Source: Oharaeibacter diazotrophicus
GTDB lineage: Bacteria > Pseudomonadota > Alphaproteobacteria > Rhizobiales > Pleomorphomonadaceae
Assembly: GCF_004362745.1 (NCBI RefSeq)
Contig: NZ_SNXY01000007.1
Coordinates: 310,001 to 374,000 of the forward strand
DNA length: 64,000 bases
Reading direction: 5' to 3'
The position numbers and the translations under genes are program-made. This document shows, in pieces, positions 21,130 to 30,143 of the stretch. The notes beneath the pieces were generated by a model that made no database searches, was not told the origin of the DNA, and saw only the letters and a list, made by a program, of their open reading frames with translations. The number at the start of each line of letters is the position of its first letter. Position 1 is the first letter of the stretch.

Positions 21130-21795
21130 ATGGAGAACGCACGCTACCGGTTTCTGATCGCCGACGACCATCCCCTGTTCCGCGGCGCGTTGCGTCAGGC
21201 GCTGGAGGGGATGTTCGAGGGCGTCGTCATCATCGAGACCGGCTCGATCGAGGCGATGGGCACGGCGCTCGCCGCCGACGAGGACGTCGACCTCGTGCTG
21301 CTCGACCTCAACATGCCGGGCGTCCGCGGCTTCTCCGGCCTGCTCTACCTGCGCGCCTCGTTCCCGGGCGTGCCGGTGATGGTGGTCTCGGCCACCGAGG
21401 AGGCGGCCGTGATCCGCCGCTGCATGGAAATGGGCGCCTCGGGCTTCATCCCGAAGTCGCTCGGCATCGAGGTGATCCGCACCGCCGTCGGCCGCGTGCT
21501 CGAGGGCGGCGTCTGGACCCCGCCCGACATCGACATCTCCGGTCGCGACGAGAATTCCGACCTCGTCGCCCGGCTGGCCTCGCTGACGCCGCAGCAGGTG
21601 CGCGTGCTGATGATGCTGTCGGAGGGGCTGCTCAACAAGCAGATCGCCTACGAGCTCACGGTGTCGGAGGCGACCGTCAAGGCGCACGTCTCGGCGATCC
21701 TGCAGAAGCTCGGCGTCGAGAGCCGCACCCAGGCCGTGATCGCCGCCTCGAAGATCGAGAACGGCCAGTGGCAGGCGCTGCAGGCGGCGGGCTGA
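21130..21795 (+). CDS. NarL/FixJ-type response regulator with LuxR output domain
   Basis: 221 residues from ATG 21130, preceded by a GGGGGGAG SD. Receiver ~5-125 with acidic pair ADDH (D12, D13 region), phospho-acceptor D59 in LLDLNMPGVRG and lysine in GFIPKS; LuxR-type HTH ~150-215 (LTPQQVRVLMMLSEGLLNKQIAYELTVSEATVKAHVSAILQKLGV). It binds DNA after phosphorylation. No kinase gene is adjacent, so it is an orphan here. A bidirectional-looking hairpin follows at 21803-21827. Confidence 0.93.
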   Translation: MENARYRFLIADDHPLFRGALRQALEGMFEGVVIIETGSIEAMGTALAADEDVDLVLLDLNMPGVRGFSGLLYLRASFPGVPVMVVSATEEAAVIRRCMEMGASGFIPKSLGIEVIRTAVGRVLEGGVWTPPDIDISGRDENSDLVARLASLTPQQVRVLMMLSEGLLNKQIAYELTVSEATVKAHVSAILQKLGVESRTQAVIAASKIENGQWQALQAAG

Positions 21796-21802
21796 GCGAA
21801 AG

Positions 21803-21827
21803 CCCCGCCCCTCGACGAGGGGCGGGG
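21803..21827. terminator. Bidirectional hairpin between convergent genes
   Basis: CCCCGCCCCTCG (21803-21814) and CGAGGGGCGGGG (21816-21827) are perfect inverse copies between the stops of two convergent genes (21795 and 21856). Confidence 0.7.
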
Positions 21828-21855
21828 TCGCGAGCGGCTCCTGCGGCGGGCGTGG

Positions 21856-22323
21856 TCACTCCAGGATGCCGGAGATCGAGCAGTCGGTGCCCGTGTTGAA
21901 GAGGCTGTCGGTCGTCCGATACATGCCGATGTAGGGGCGCTGGCCGGCCAGCAGGACGTGGGTCACCTTCTGATTCACCTGCCAGATGCTCGTGCCGCCG
22001 TAGGGGGCGTCGCCGATCTTCGTCATGGTGAGGTAGGTCTCCTGCTCCGTCTTGGACCCGTTGGACTTGGTCCCATTCAGCAGCGAGTAGTAGATGCTCT
22101 CGTTCTTCGGGATCATGGCCCTGCAGCTGACGTCGGTGATCACGAGGCGCTTGCCGATGGGAACGGGGCTGAAGGTGACGTAGCAGTTCATCAGATCGCC
22201 GCAGTCGCTGCTCGCCTGCTCGATCAGACGGTTGCCGGTGATCTGCAGGGCGGACGCGTCGTAGACGGTGGCCGCGGTGGCGATGGCGAAGACGGCGGTG
22301 GCGAGGGCGGTGAACTTGGACAT
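21856..22323 (-). CDS. Secreted protein of unknown function
   Basis: 155 residues from ATG 22323, with SD AAAAGGAA ~8 nt upstream. Signal peptide ~1-26 (MSKFTALATAVFAIATAATVYDASA). The mature part has four cysteines (C41, C47, C67 and one eight residues from the end), suggesting two disulphides, and alternating hydrophobic patterns of a small beta-rich domain. Codon usage is a little less GC-biased than that of neighbours, with ATT/AAT/TAC codons more frequent. No family recognised. It is divergent from the broken secreted-protein gene at 22762. Confidence 0.8.
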   Translation of the reverse strand: MSKFTALATAVFAIATAATVYDASALQITGNRLIEQASSDCGDLMNCYVTFSPVPIGKRLVITDVSCRAMIPKNESIYYSLLNGTKSNGSKTEQETYLTMTKIGDAPYGGTSIWQVNQKVTHVLLAGQRPYIGMYRTTDSLFNTGTDCSISGILE

Positions 22324-22761
22324 CGGTTCGTTCCTTTTCGGATGGCGACGGCGGGAGGCGTTGCTGAGGACCTGAGCGCCGGTCGATCCGTGATTTCCGT
22401 CGTCCGGCGTTGAAAGTGACGATGAACCCGGGTTGTTTCGGTACGAGGTCGCGCCGAACGACCCGTCTGTAACGGATGAAACATCGAGGGCCGGCGGGTC
22501 GGACGGCACCGCCGCCGGCTTGACGATCCGGGCCCCGCTGGCGATGATCGACGCCGCGGCGACGGCGCGGCCGAGATGCCGATACGAGCGCGTCGATGCC
22601 GGGATTGGCGTCGAGGCGGTCGTCCACCGGCAAGAGGTCGGGCGCGCCGGTCTCCACGGCGCTGGTGTCCGCACCGACGGATCCCTGCGGCGCGTCGTCC
22701 CGCCGCACCGGCCGCGCGCCGCCGCGCGGTCCGGCCCCCTCTCCGCAACCGGAGATCCGCC
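22324..22761. other. 438-bp intergenic region between two divergent secreted-protein genes
   Basis: No credible gene is seen. The first ~120 bp next to 22324 are relatively A/T-rich, as expected for the promoter of the minus-strand gene. The remainder is GC-rich with long open frames only by composition. Confidence 0.45.
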
Positions 22762-23942
22762 GTGCGCACCGCCGTTCCCGCCGTCCTCGCCGCCCTTCTC
22801 CTCCCGGCGATCCCGCCGGCCGCCGCCGCCGACGTGGTCGCCGTGTCGGCGGCCGCCGACTCGCTGACGATCTACCGATCGCCGACCGACGACGTCGCCG
22901 CGGTGGCGCGGATCGGCGAGGAGGCCTGGTCCTTCGTCGCCTCGCGGCAGGCCGGCCGACGCCGCCGGCCTCGGCCCGGCGGATCCCGGTCGGCGGCGTC
23001 GCCTTCTCGGCGACGCTGGCGGCCTGTCCGGCGCCCTATGCCTATCCACGGCCGATCGACGTCGGCGGCGTCGGGCTCCGGGTCGTCGGCCCGGGCTTCG
23101 GCACGGTCGACATTCCGGCGCGGCGGGTCTCGCCGCAGGCCAACGACTGGCGCGCCGAGGTCGACCTGCTGGTGGTCAAGGAGTACCTGCGCCGGGTCGA
23201 CCAGGTGCAGTCGGACCTCGAGTTCTCGATGAACCTCCTCTGCCCGCTGCTCACGGTGAGTTCGTGCGCGGCGCTGCCGCCGAAGTACCGGCTCGGCTGC
23301 GGACATGCCTACGATCCCGGCGCGGCGATCTGCGCCGGCTTCTCCGAGCTGAGCCGGCGGGTGTCGTAGCTGCGCAAGGACCGCCTCGCCGCCATCGACG
23401 GCAGCTTCACCATGGTGCCGAGCCTCACCTACACCGATCCGAACGGCGTCCCCGAGACCGTCCGCCTGCCGGCCGTCTCCTACCGGCCGTCGCAGGGAGC
23501 GCGGTCCGTCGCGGTGACCTTCGCGCCGTCGTGCTGGTCGCGCTTCCAGGGCGACGTCTCGGCTCTCGGCCGCGCCAGCCTCGTCGAGAACGGCAAGACG
23601 ACCTGCACCGCCAAGCTGGGGTTGGCCGGCCGGGTCCAGGCGACGCTGTCGCAGAAGAAGCCGGGCGCGGCGCGCGTCTCCCTGTTCGGCGGCGAGGCCA
23701 TATCCAACTCGGCGCCGTGCGACTGGGAGGACGACTGGGCGATCGGCTTCGCCAAGGACGTGCCCCTGAAGGGCGCGTCGGCCTCCTTCGCGACCGGCCC
23801 GCTCACCGACCGCTGGGGCGGCGCGATCCGGTTCGGAACGACGTCGGCGTCCGGCTCGATCTCGCACCGGTTTTCCGAGACGTTCGGCTCCTTCACCCAG
23901 CGCGGCTCCGTCGCGGCGGGCCTGCGGTTGTCCCGCTACTGA
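22762..23942 (+). pseudogene. Secreted protein gene broken by a frameshift and an in-frame stop
   Basis: GTG 22762 (SD GGAG ~8 nt upstream) opens a signal peptide (MRTAVPAVLAALLLPAIPPAAAADVV) and reads to about EEAWSFVASRQAG near 22955. There the natural continuation (PPASARRIPVGGVAFSATLAACPAPYAYP) moves to another frame. That frame hits TAG at 23367-23369 after ELSRRVS, and then continues in the same frame as LRKDRLAAIDGSFTMVPSLTY through to a clean stop at 23942 (GLRLSRY). Together the pieces would make a ~390-residue Cys-containing exported protein with a beta-rich, possibly outer-membrane-like end. Family unknown. Either two inactivating mutations or sequence errors explain it. Confidence 0.72.
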
Positions 23943-24135
23943 CCGACGACCAGGCCGCCGCACCGCGCGATCATCGAAGCGGACGATGGGGGGATCGCTG
24001 AAAACGATATCAGTTCCTCGAGGCGAGTCGGCTGCCGCGCGGTGGCGGCGCGGCGTCGCGCCACCGGTCGTGCGGCGTACACATGGCGGAAACGCCTTAT
24101 AAATCAGATGCGACCTCCGGCGGCGTCCCGGAGAT

Positions 24136-24549
24136 ATGCAAGAAATGGATTTCAGCCCATTGTTTTATCAACTGGATAAAATCCGCCGGCTTCGGCATGG
24201 TCTCGCCATCTCACACGACGACGGATCGACCATGCGCTATCTCCACGCGACCGCGACGATTCAGTGCCCGAACGAAGCCCTGCTGCTCGACGCGGCCCTG
24301 CGCCACGTGGCACGCCGAGGCGTGACGCCGGGCACCTATCTCGAGGTTCGTCGCCGTGCGCCGTCGCCGATGGCCTTCGACGTCGAGACCGTGGTTCGCG
24401 AGGCGCTCGTCGCCGGCTCCTGCAACGTGCTCGACTGGTCGGCGACGGATCTGCCGAGCACCGCCGCCCCCTCGCGCCACGACGCCGCCAGGACCGGCGG
24501 CGAGGTCGTGTCGATGTCGGCCGCCCGCGGCGCTCCCGCCAACGACTGA
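24136..24549 (+). CDS. Hypothetical protein, start uncertain
   Basis: Up to 137 residues. ATG 24136 has GGAG only 2 nt away; ATG 24145 (MDFSPLFYQLDKIRR) has the same SD at a better 11 nt, and ATG 24232 (MRYLHATATIQCPNEALLL) would skip an A/T-rich opening whose codons (TTT, TAT, CAA, AAA) are unlike the genome's norm. The core LLLDAALRHVARRGVTPGTYLEVRRR and AFDVETVVREALVAGSCNVLDW looks like a small folded domain; the tail is disordered. No family recognised. It stands alone between the broken gene and the hybrid kinase. Confidence 0.5.
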   Translation: MQEMDFSPLFYQLDKIRRLRHGLAISHDDGSTMRYLHATATIQCPNEALLLDAALRHVARRGVTPGTYLEVRRRAPSPMAFDVETVVREALVAGSCNVLDWSATDLPSTAAPSRHDAARTGGEVVSMSAARGAPAND

Positions 24550-24624
24550 CGCGGTCGTCGCGGCGTCCCGGCCCGGCGCCGGGATCCCCCGCGCCCGTCG
24601 GCCGATCCCCGGGGCGCGCGCCGC

Positions 24625-27600
24625 CTATTCCGCGGCGGCCCGGCTCGCGCGCTGCTGGGCGATCATCGCGCGCAGCGCCGCCGGTTTGACCGGCTTGAAC
24701 AAGACGCCGACGTCCTTCTCCGCCGCCTCGGACTTTACGGTCGGCTGACGGTTGGCGGTGATAAGCACGGCGGGAATGTCGCCGCCGAAGCGCCAGCGCA
24801 GCCGCACCACCGCGTCGATGCCGGTGCCCTCGTCGAGGTGGTAGTCCACCAGCATGACGTCCGGCGCGCCGGTCTCCTTGACCGCGGCGATCGCCTCCTT
24901 GGCCCCGGGGGCGGTGACGACCCGGCAGCCCCAGCCTTCCAGCAGTGCCCGCATCCCGTCGAGAATCCGGGGTTCGTTGTCGATGCACAGGATCGACAGG
25001 CCGGCGAGATCGGCCGTCGGTGGCTTCGGCTGCGGCTGTGCGACCACGAGGTTCGGCAGCGGCGCCGCCTCGGGCAGTTCGATCCGGAAGGTCGAGCCGC
25101 GGCCGGGCGTCGAGTCCACCGTCACCGGATGGTCGAGCACCCGGGCGATGCGCTCGACGATCGACAGCCCGAGCCCGAGCCCGCGGGCGACGCGGACGCC
25201 GGCGTCGAGCCGGTGGAATTCGCGGAAGATCGCCCGCTGTTTGGCGGCGGGGATGCCGATGCCGGTGTCGGTGACCTGGACCGCGATCCGCCCGCCGAGC
25301 CGCCGGCAGCCGACCAGGACGCGGCCCTCCTCGGTGTACTTGATCGCGTTGGAGATCAGGTTCTGCAGGATGCGCCGGAGCAGCCGGCGGTCGGAGCGCA
25401 CGGTGGCGGTCGAAGGCACCACCACGAGTTCGAGGCCCTTGTCGCGGGCGAGCGGTTCGAACTCGAGCGTCAGCGGCTTCAACACCTCGTCGAGGCGGAC
25501 GAGGCCGATCTCCGGCTTCAGCGCCCCGGTGTCGAGCCGGGAGATGTCGAGCACGGCGCCGAGGATCTCCTCGACCGATTCCAGCGAGGCGTCGATGTTG
25601 GCGACGTGGTCGGAGAGGCCGCCGCCGGCGGTCTTCTCGACGAGGCTGGTGGTGTAGAGCCGCGCCGCGTTGAGCGGCTGCAGGATGTCGTGGCTGGCGG
25701 CGGCGAGGAAGCGGGTCTTGCCGAGATTGGCCTCGTCGGCGGTTGCCTTGGCCTTGGCGAGGGCGTCGTTGGCAGCCGTCAGCGCCTCGGTGCGCTCCTT
25801 GACGCGGCGCTCGAGGGATTCGTTGGCGCGGGCGAGCGCGCGCTCGCTCTCGACGCGGTCGGTGATGTCGGTGGCGGTCATCACGATGCCGCCGTCCGGC
25901 ATGGCGCTGGTGCGCAGTTCGAGCACGGTGCCGGTCGGCTGCAGCGTCTCCTGCACTGTCGCGAGCCGGCGCACGAAGCGGTCGAGCCGGTCGGCGACGA
26001 TGTCCTCCGGGGAGCCGTCGCCGTAGAGGCCGCGCTCGGCGTTGTAGCGCAGGATCTCGGTGAGCGGCGTGCCGACCTGACCGAATTCGGGCGGCAGGTC
26101 GAGGAGATCGCGGTAGCGCCGGTTCCAGCAGATCAGCCGCAGGTCCTTGTCGAACACGCCGATGCCTTGCGCGACCTGGTCGAGCGCGATCTGCATCAGG
26201 TCGCGCGAATACTGGATCGCCTCGGTGGCGTCGTCGAGCAGCTTCATCGCCGCCTTGGTCGACGGGTCGCGCCGCTTCAGGAGCAGCGACAGCACCAGCC
26301 GGGCCGACGCCGCGCCGATCGCGCTCGCCAGCATCTGCTCGGCGAAGCGCAGGAGGTCGACGCTCGCCGGCATCAGCGGTTCCAGCGTCGCGCCCTGCTC
26401 GCGGGCGTGCCGGTTGAACGAGCGCTCGGTGCGCTCCTCGCCGATGTAGCGCGCCACCGTCGTCCTGAGGTCGTCGACGGTGACGCTGGTGCGCCAGCGC
26501 CGGTAGGACGGTGCCGGGGCGAACTGCGGCGGCACGAAGATCGAGGCCTGTGCCCGCTCGATCGGCCGCGGCCGGCCGAGCGCCGACACGGTCGCCAGCA
26601 CCAGCGCGTTCAGCGTCAGGCTCCAGAACACGCCGTGGGTGAAGGGCTCGAAGGCGATGCCGAACAGCGCCTCGGGCTTCAGGAGTTCGAGCCCGAACGG
26701 GCCGGAATGCAGGACGTCGGTCGATACCAGCCCGGCGCCGGCGAGCGCCGGCAGCATCAGCGTGTAGAGCCAGAGCGCGAAGCCGGTGACCATGCCGGCG
26801 ATGGCGCCGCGCGCGGTCGCCCCGCGCCAGACGAGGCCGATCAGGAAGGCCGGCGCCAGCTGCGCGATCGCGGCGAAGGACAGGAAGCCGATCGAGGCCA
26901 GCGCCGCCGAATTGCCGGCGGCGCGGTAGTAGACGTAGCCGGCGACCATCAGCACGAAGATCGCGATCCGCCGCACCACCAGCACGAGGCTGCCGATGTC
27001 GCGCCGGTTCAGGGCGTCGTCGGGCCGGCGCCGGAGCAGGAACGGCATCACGAGGTCGTTGCAGATCATGATCGACAGCGCGACGCAGGCGACGATCACC
27101 ATCGCGGTCGCCGCCGACAGCCCGCCGACGAAGGCGACCATGGTGACGAAGCCGTCGCCGGCGTGCATCGGCAGCGCCAGCACGAACAGGTCGCCCGGCA
27201 CGTCGCGGCCGAGCCGGATCAGGCCGGCCAGCGCGATCGGCACCACGAACAGGCTGATCGCGACCAGATAGAGCGGGAACATCCAGGTCGCGCGCCGGAT
27301 CTCGCGGTCGGCGTTGTTCTCGACCACGGTGACGTGGAACTGGCGCGGCAGCATCAGGATCGCGAACACCGACACCAGCGTCTGCGCGATCAGCGTGCCG
27401 CCCTGGCCGCCGTTGCGCAGCACCGCGGAGGCGCCGGTCTGCTCGGCCTTGGCCCAGAGGTCGGCCGGGCCGTCGAACAGGTGGAAGGTGACGTAGATGC
27501 CGACGGCGACGAGGCAGACCAGTTTGACGACCGACTCGGTCGCCACCGCCAGCATCAGGCCCTCCTGGTGCTCGGTGGCGTCGATGTGGCGGGTGCCGAA

Positions 27601-28137
27601 CAGCACCGCGAAGGCGGCCATGGTCAGCGCCACCAGGAGCGCGACGTCGCCGATCACCGGCACCGGGCCCATCGGTTCGCCGTGGTCGAACGAGATCAGC
27701 GCCGACACCGAGCTCGACACCGCCTTCAGCTGCAGCGCGATGTAGGGCAGCGTCGCCACCACCGCGATGATCGCCACCGTCGCCGCCACCGCCTGGCTCT
27801 TGCCGTAGCGGGCGGCGAGGAAGTCGGCGATCGAGGTGATGTGCTCGGCCTTGGCGAGGCGGACGATCCGCCGGATCACCGGATAGCCGAGCGCCCACAC
27901 CAGCATCGGCCCGACGTAGATCGTCAGGTAGTCGAAGCCGTGGCCGGCGGCGAGGCCGACTGCGCCGAAGAAGGTCCAGGACGTGCAGTAGACCCCGAGC
28001 GACAGGGCGTAGATCATCGGCCGGCCACGGCCGCCGGGTCGCCGCAGGCTGCGGCGGTCGCCGAGGCTCGCCACCAGGAACAGCGCCCCGATGTAGGCGA
28101 GCGCCACCGCGATGATGGCCCAACCCTGCAGCAGCAT
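24625..28137 (-). CDS. Hybrid sensor histidine kinase with sodium/solute-symporter (SSS) N-terminal domain
   Basis: 1170 residues from ATG 28137 (MLLQGWAIIAVALAYIGAL), preceded by GGGAGGGG. Residues ~1-500 form an SSSF transporter-like membrane domain of about 13 helices (YALSLGVYCTSWTFFGAVG, HITSIADFLAARYGKSQ). Then come a cytoplasmic linker, a PAS domain ~700-790 (ALDQVAQGIGVFDKDLRLICWNRRY), a coiled coil, HisKA with FLAAASHDILQPLNAARLY, the ATPase (NLISNAIKYTEEG; GLGLGLSIVERIA) and a C-terminal receiver with phospho-acceptor in VMLVDYHLDEGTG. CbrA-like kinases have a similar fusion and sense amino-acid/carbon status. Ligand unknown; whether it transports is unknown. Confidence 0.93.
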   Translation of the reverse strand: MLLQGWAIIAVALAYIGALFLVASLGDRRSLRRPGGRGRPMIYALSLGVYCTSWTFFGAVGLAAGHGFDYLTIYVGPMLVWALGYPVIRRIVRLAKAEHITSIADFLAARYGKSQAVAATVAIIAVVATLPYIALQLKAVSSSVSALISFDHGEPMGPVPVIGDVALLVALTMAAFAVLFGTRHIDATEHQEGLMLAVATESVVKLVCLVAVGIYVTFHLFDGPADLWAKAEQTGASAVLRNGGQGGTLIAQTLVSVFAILMLPRQFHVTVVENNADREIRRATWMFPLYLVAISLFVVPIALAGLIRLGRDVPGDLFVLALPMHAGDGFVTMVAFVGGLSAATAMVIVACVALSIMICNDLVMPFLLRRRPDDALNRRDIGSLVLVVRRIAIFVLMVAGYVYYRAAGNSAALASIGFLSFAAIAQLAPAFLIGLVWRGATARGAIAGMVTGFALWLYTLMLPALAGAGLVSTDVLHSGPFGLELLKPEALFGIAFEPFTHGVFWSLTLNALVLATVSALGRPRPIERAQASIFVPPQFAPAPSYRRWRTSVTVDDLRTTVARYIGEERTERSFNRHAREQGATLEPLMPASVDLLRFAEQMLASAIGAASARLVLSLLLKRRDPSTKAAMKLLDDATEAIQYSRDLMQIALDQVAQGIGVFDKDLRLICWNRRYRDLLDLPPEFGQVGTPLTEILRYNAERGLYGDGSPEDIVADRLDRFVRRLATVQETLQPTGTVLELRTSAMPDGGIVMTATDITDRVESERALARANESLERRVKERTEALTAANDALAKAKATADEANLGKTRFLAAASHDILQPLNAARLYTTSLVEKTAGGGLSDHVANIDASLESVEEILGAVLDISRLDTGALKPEIGLVRLDEVLKPLTLEFEPLARDKGLELVVVPSTATVRSDRRLLRRILQNLISNAIKYTEEGRVLVGCRRLGGRIAVQVTDTGIGIPAAKQRAIFREFHRLDAGVRVARGLGLGLSIVERIARVLDHPVTVDSTPGRGSTFRIELPEAAPLPNLVVAQPQPKPPTADLAGLSILCIDNEPRILDGMRALLEGWGCRVVTAPGAKEAIAAVKETGAPDVMLVDYHLDEGTGIDAVVRLRWRFGGDIPAVLITANRQPTVKSEAAEKDVGVLFKPVKPAALRAMIAQQRASRAAAE

Positions 28138-28275
28138 CCGCCGCCCCTCCCGGCCGGCGTTCCCCGCGCCGTGCCTCATCGGGTCCGATCCGACCACGTC
28201 GCGCCGGCCTTGTCCATCGGGAGGGACCCGGGGGGAGGAGGCGGCGCGATGGTGGACGGCGTGAACGGCGGGCTT

Positions 28276-28295
28276 CAACCGCGCCGGCGCGGTTG
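28276..28295. promoter_or_regulatory. 20-bp perfect palindrome between the hybrid kinase and mscL
   Basis: CAACCGCGCCGGCGCGGTTG reads the same on both strands. It lies in the divergent intergenic space, 139 bp from the kinase start and 55 bp from mscL, and just precedes a direct repeat of GGTTGACG (28302-28309 and 28313-28320) in which each copy contains a TTGACG -35-like hexamer. Candidate operator or cruciform. Confidence 0.5.
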
Positions 28296-28349
28296 CTAAA
28301 AGGTTGACGGACGGTTGACGTTTTTCTCGTCTCTAGGGGAGTTGCGGCG

Positions 28350-28766
28350 ATGCTGAAGGAATTCCGGGAGTTCGCCCTCAAGGGCAACATGGTCGACCTC
28401 GCCATCGGCGTGATCATCGGCGGCGCCTTCGGCGGCCTCGTCAACTCGATCGTCGCCGACATCATCATGCCGATCGTCGGCGTGATCACCGGCGGCATCG
28501 ACTTCACCAACCTCTACGTCCAGCTCGCCGGCACGCCGGTCGAGAACGACCTCGAGGCGGCCCGCAAGGCCGGCGCCACGCTCGCCTACGGCAACTTCCT
28601 GACGCTGTTCATCAATTTCCTGATCGTGGCGTTCGTGCTGTTCATGGTCGTCAAGGCGATGAACCGGCTGAAGCGCAAGGAGGCCGCCGCTCCCGCCGCC
28701 CCGCCGGCGCCGTCGGCCGAGGTGGTGCTCCTCACCGAGATCCGCGACGCCCTCAAGGCGCGCTGA
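28350..28766 (+). CDS. mscL: Large-conductance mechanosensitive channel
   Basis: 138 residues, usual for MscL. The protein forms a homopentameric inner-membrane pore that opens under membrane tension and protects against hypo-osmotic shock. N-terminal amphipathic helix [30 protein letters not shown]1 with the GGAFG hydrophobic constriction, periplasmic loop ([23 protein letters not shown]), TM2 ([19 protein letters not shown]) and a C-terminal helical bundle ([14 protein letters not shown]) are all present. Confidence 0.97.
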   Translation: MLKEFREFALKGNMVDLAIGVIIGGAFGGLVNSIVADIIMPIVGVITGGIDFTNLYVQLAGTPVENDLEAARKAGATLAYGNFLTLFINFLIVAFVLFMVVKAMNRLKRKEAAAPAAPPAPSAEVVLLTEIRDALKAR

Positions 28767-28866
28767 CCGCCGGTCCCGACCGCCGGCAGGGGTTTCCCCG
28801 CGCGCCCGGCCGCGATATGGCAGGGCGCGCGAGCGGCGCAGCCGGCGCCGCGCCAGGATGTCCCCG

Positions 28867-30075
28867 ATGAGCCAGACCGACCGCCTCCTCTCCTCCCTCA
28901 CCGCCGACGCGCGCGGCGCGCCGCCGAGCGGCATCGTCGAGGTGATGCGGCACGGTCACGGCAAGCCCGGAATCGTGCCGCTCTGGGCCGGCGAGGGCGA
29001 CCTGCCGACGCCGGCCTTCGTCCACGAGGCGGCGGCGCGATCGCTCGCCGCCGGCGAAACCTTCTACACGCTGCAGACCGGCCTGCCGGAGTTCCGCGCG
29101 GCGCTGGCGGCCTATCACGATCGCGTCTACGGCCCGCTGTTCGGCCGCCCGTTCGAACCGGCGCGCTTCCTCGTCACCGGCGGCGGCATGCACGCGATCC
29201 AACTCGCGGTTACCGCGATCGCCGGCCCGGGCGACGAGGTGCTGGTGCCGACGCCGGCGTGGCCGAACTTCGCCGCCGCCGTCGGCATCCGCGGCGCCCG
29301 CCCGGTCGAGGTGCCGATGCGCTTCGGCAACGACGGTTTCACGCTCGACCTCGACGACCTCGCCGCGGCGATCACGCCGGCGACCCGGGCGATCTTCGTC
29401 AACTCGCCGTCCAACCCGACCGGATGGACGGCCGACGCGGCGACGCTCGCCGCCATCCTCGAGCTTTCCCGCCGCCACGGGCTCTGGATCGTCGCCGACG
29501 AGGTCTATGGCCGCTTCCACTACGTCGAGGGACGGCCGGTGGCGCCGTCGTTCCACCACCTGATCGACGAGGACGACCGGGTGATCTTCGTCAACACCTT
29601 CTCCAAGAACTGGGCGATGACCGGCTGGCGGATCGGTTGGATCGAGGTGCCGACCGCGCTGTCGGAGACGATCCAGAACCTGATCCAGTATTCGAGTTCG
29701 GGCACGGCGGTGTTCATGCAACGCGCCGCGATCGCCGCGCTCGGCGACGGCGACGGCTTCCTCGCCGAACAGGTCGCCCGCGCCCGCACCGGCCGCGACA
29801 TCGTCGCCGGCGCGCTCGAGGCGAGCGGGCGGGTCCGCTTCTCCCGGCCCGAGGGGGCGTTCTACCTGTTCTTCTCGATCGACGGCGAACCCGACGTCCG
29901 CCGCCTCGGGTTGCGTCTCGTGGACGAGGCGAACGTCGGTCTGGCGCCCGGGACGGCCTTCGGACACGCCGGGGCGGGGTTCATGCGCCTCTGCTTCGCG
30001 AGGGGATCGGCAAACCTGCAAATCGCCGCCGAGCGCTTGAAGGTATGGTTGGACAACGGCCGGTCCATGGGGTGA
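28867..30075 (+). CDS. PLP-dependent aminotransferase, class I/II
   Basis: 402 residues from ATG 28867; AGGA lies 8 nt before it, while ATG 28858 overlaps that SD. Fold-type I landmarks: [47 protein letters not shown] and SKNWAMTGWRIGWIE, whose Lys binds PLP, then the RLCFARG arginine that clamps the alpha-carboxylate. It is a paralogue, not a duplicate, of the partial enzyme at the left edge. The substrate is unknown. The fixL gene follows after 68 bp on the same strand. Confidence 0.92.
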   Translation: MSQTDRLLSSLTADARGAPPSGIVEVMRHGHGKPGIVPLWAGEGDLPTPAFVHEAAARSLAAGETFYTLQTGLPEFRAALAAYHDRVYGPLFGRPFEPARFLVTGGGMHAIQLAVTAIAGPGDEVLVPTPAWPNFAAAVGIRGARPVEVPMRFGNDGFTLDLDDLAAAITPATRAIFVNSPSNPTGWTADAATLAAILELSRRHGLWIVADEVYGRFHYVEGRPVAPSFHHLIDEDDRVIFVNTFSKNWAMTGWRIGWIEVPTALSETIQNLIQYSSSGTAVFMQRAAIAALGDGDGFLAEQVARARTGRDIVAGALEASGRVRFSRPEGAFYLFFSIDGEPDVRRLGLRLVDEANVGLAPGTAFGHAGAGFMRLCFARGSANLQIAAERLKVWLDNGRSMG

Positions 30076-30143
30076 AATACGATCGGGATCCGTGGATGGG
30101 GCCGCGATTCTCGCTCGGGTGAAGGGGCAGGGGCAGGCTGGGG

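Noticed and set aside
22433-22867. Plus-strand frame in the gap before the broken gene
   Set aside because: Overlaps the signal-peptide region of the broken gene in another frame, no SD and no recognisable content.
24152-28510. Very long minus-strand frame (1452 codons) and the opposite-strand frame 24838-28299 over the hybrid kinase
   Set aside because: Both are Arg/Pro/Gly-rich translations in the wrong frame of a gene whose true frame shows full domain structure; they arise from high GC content.
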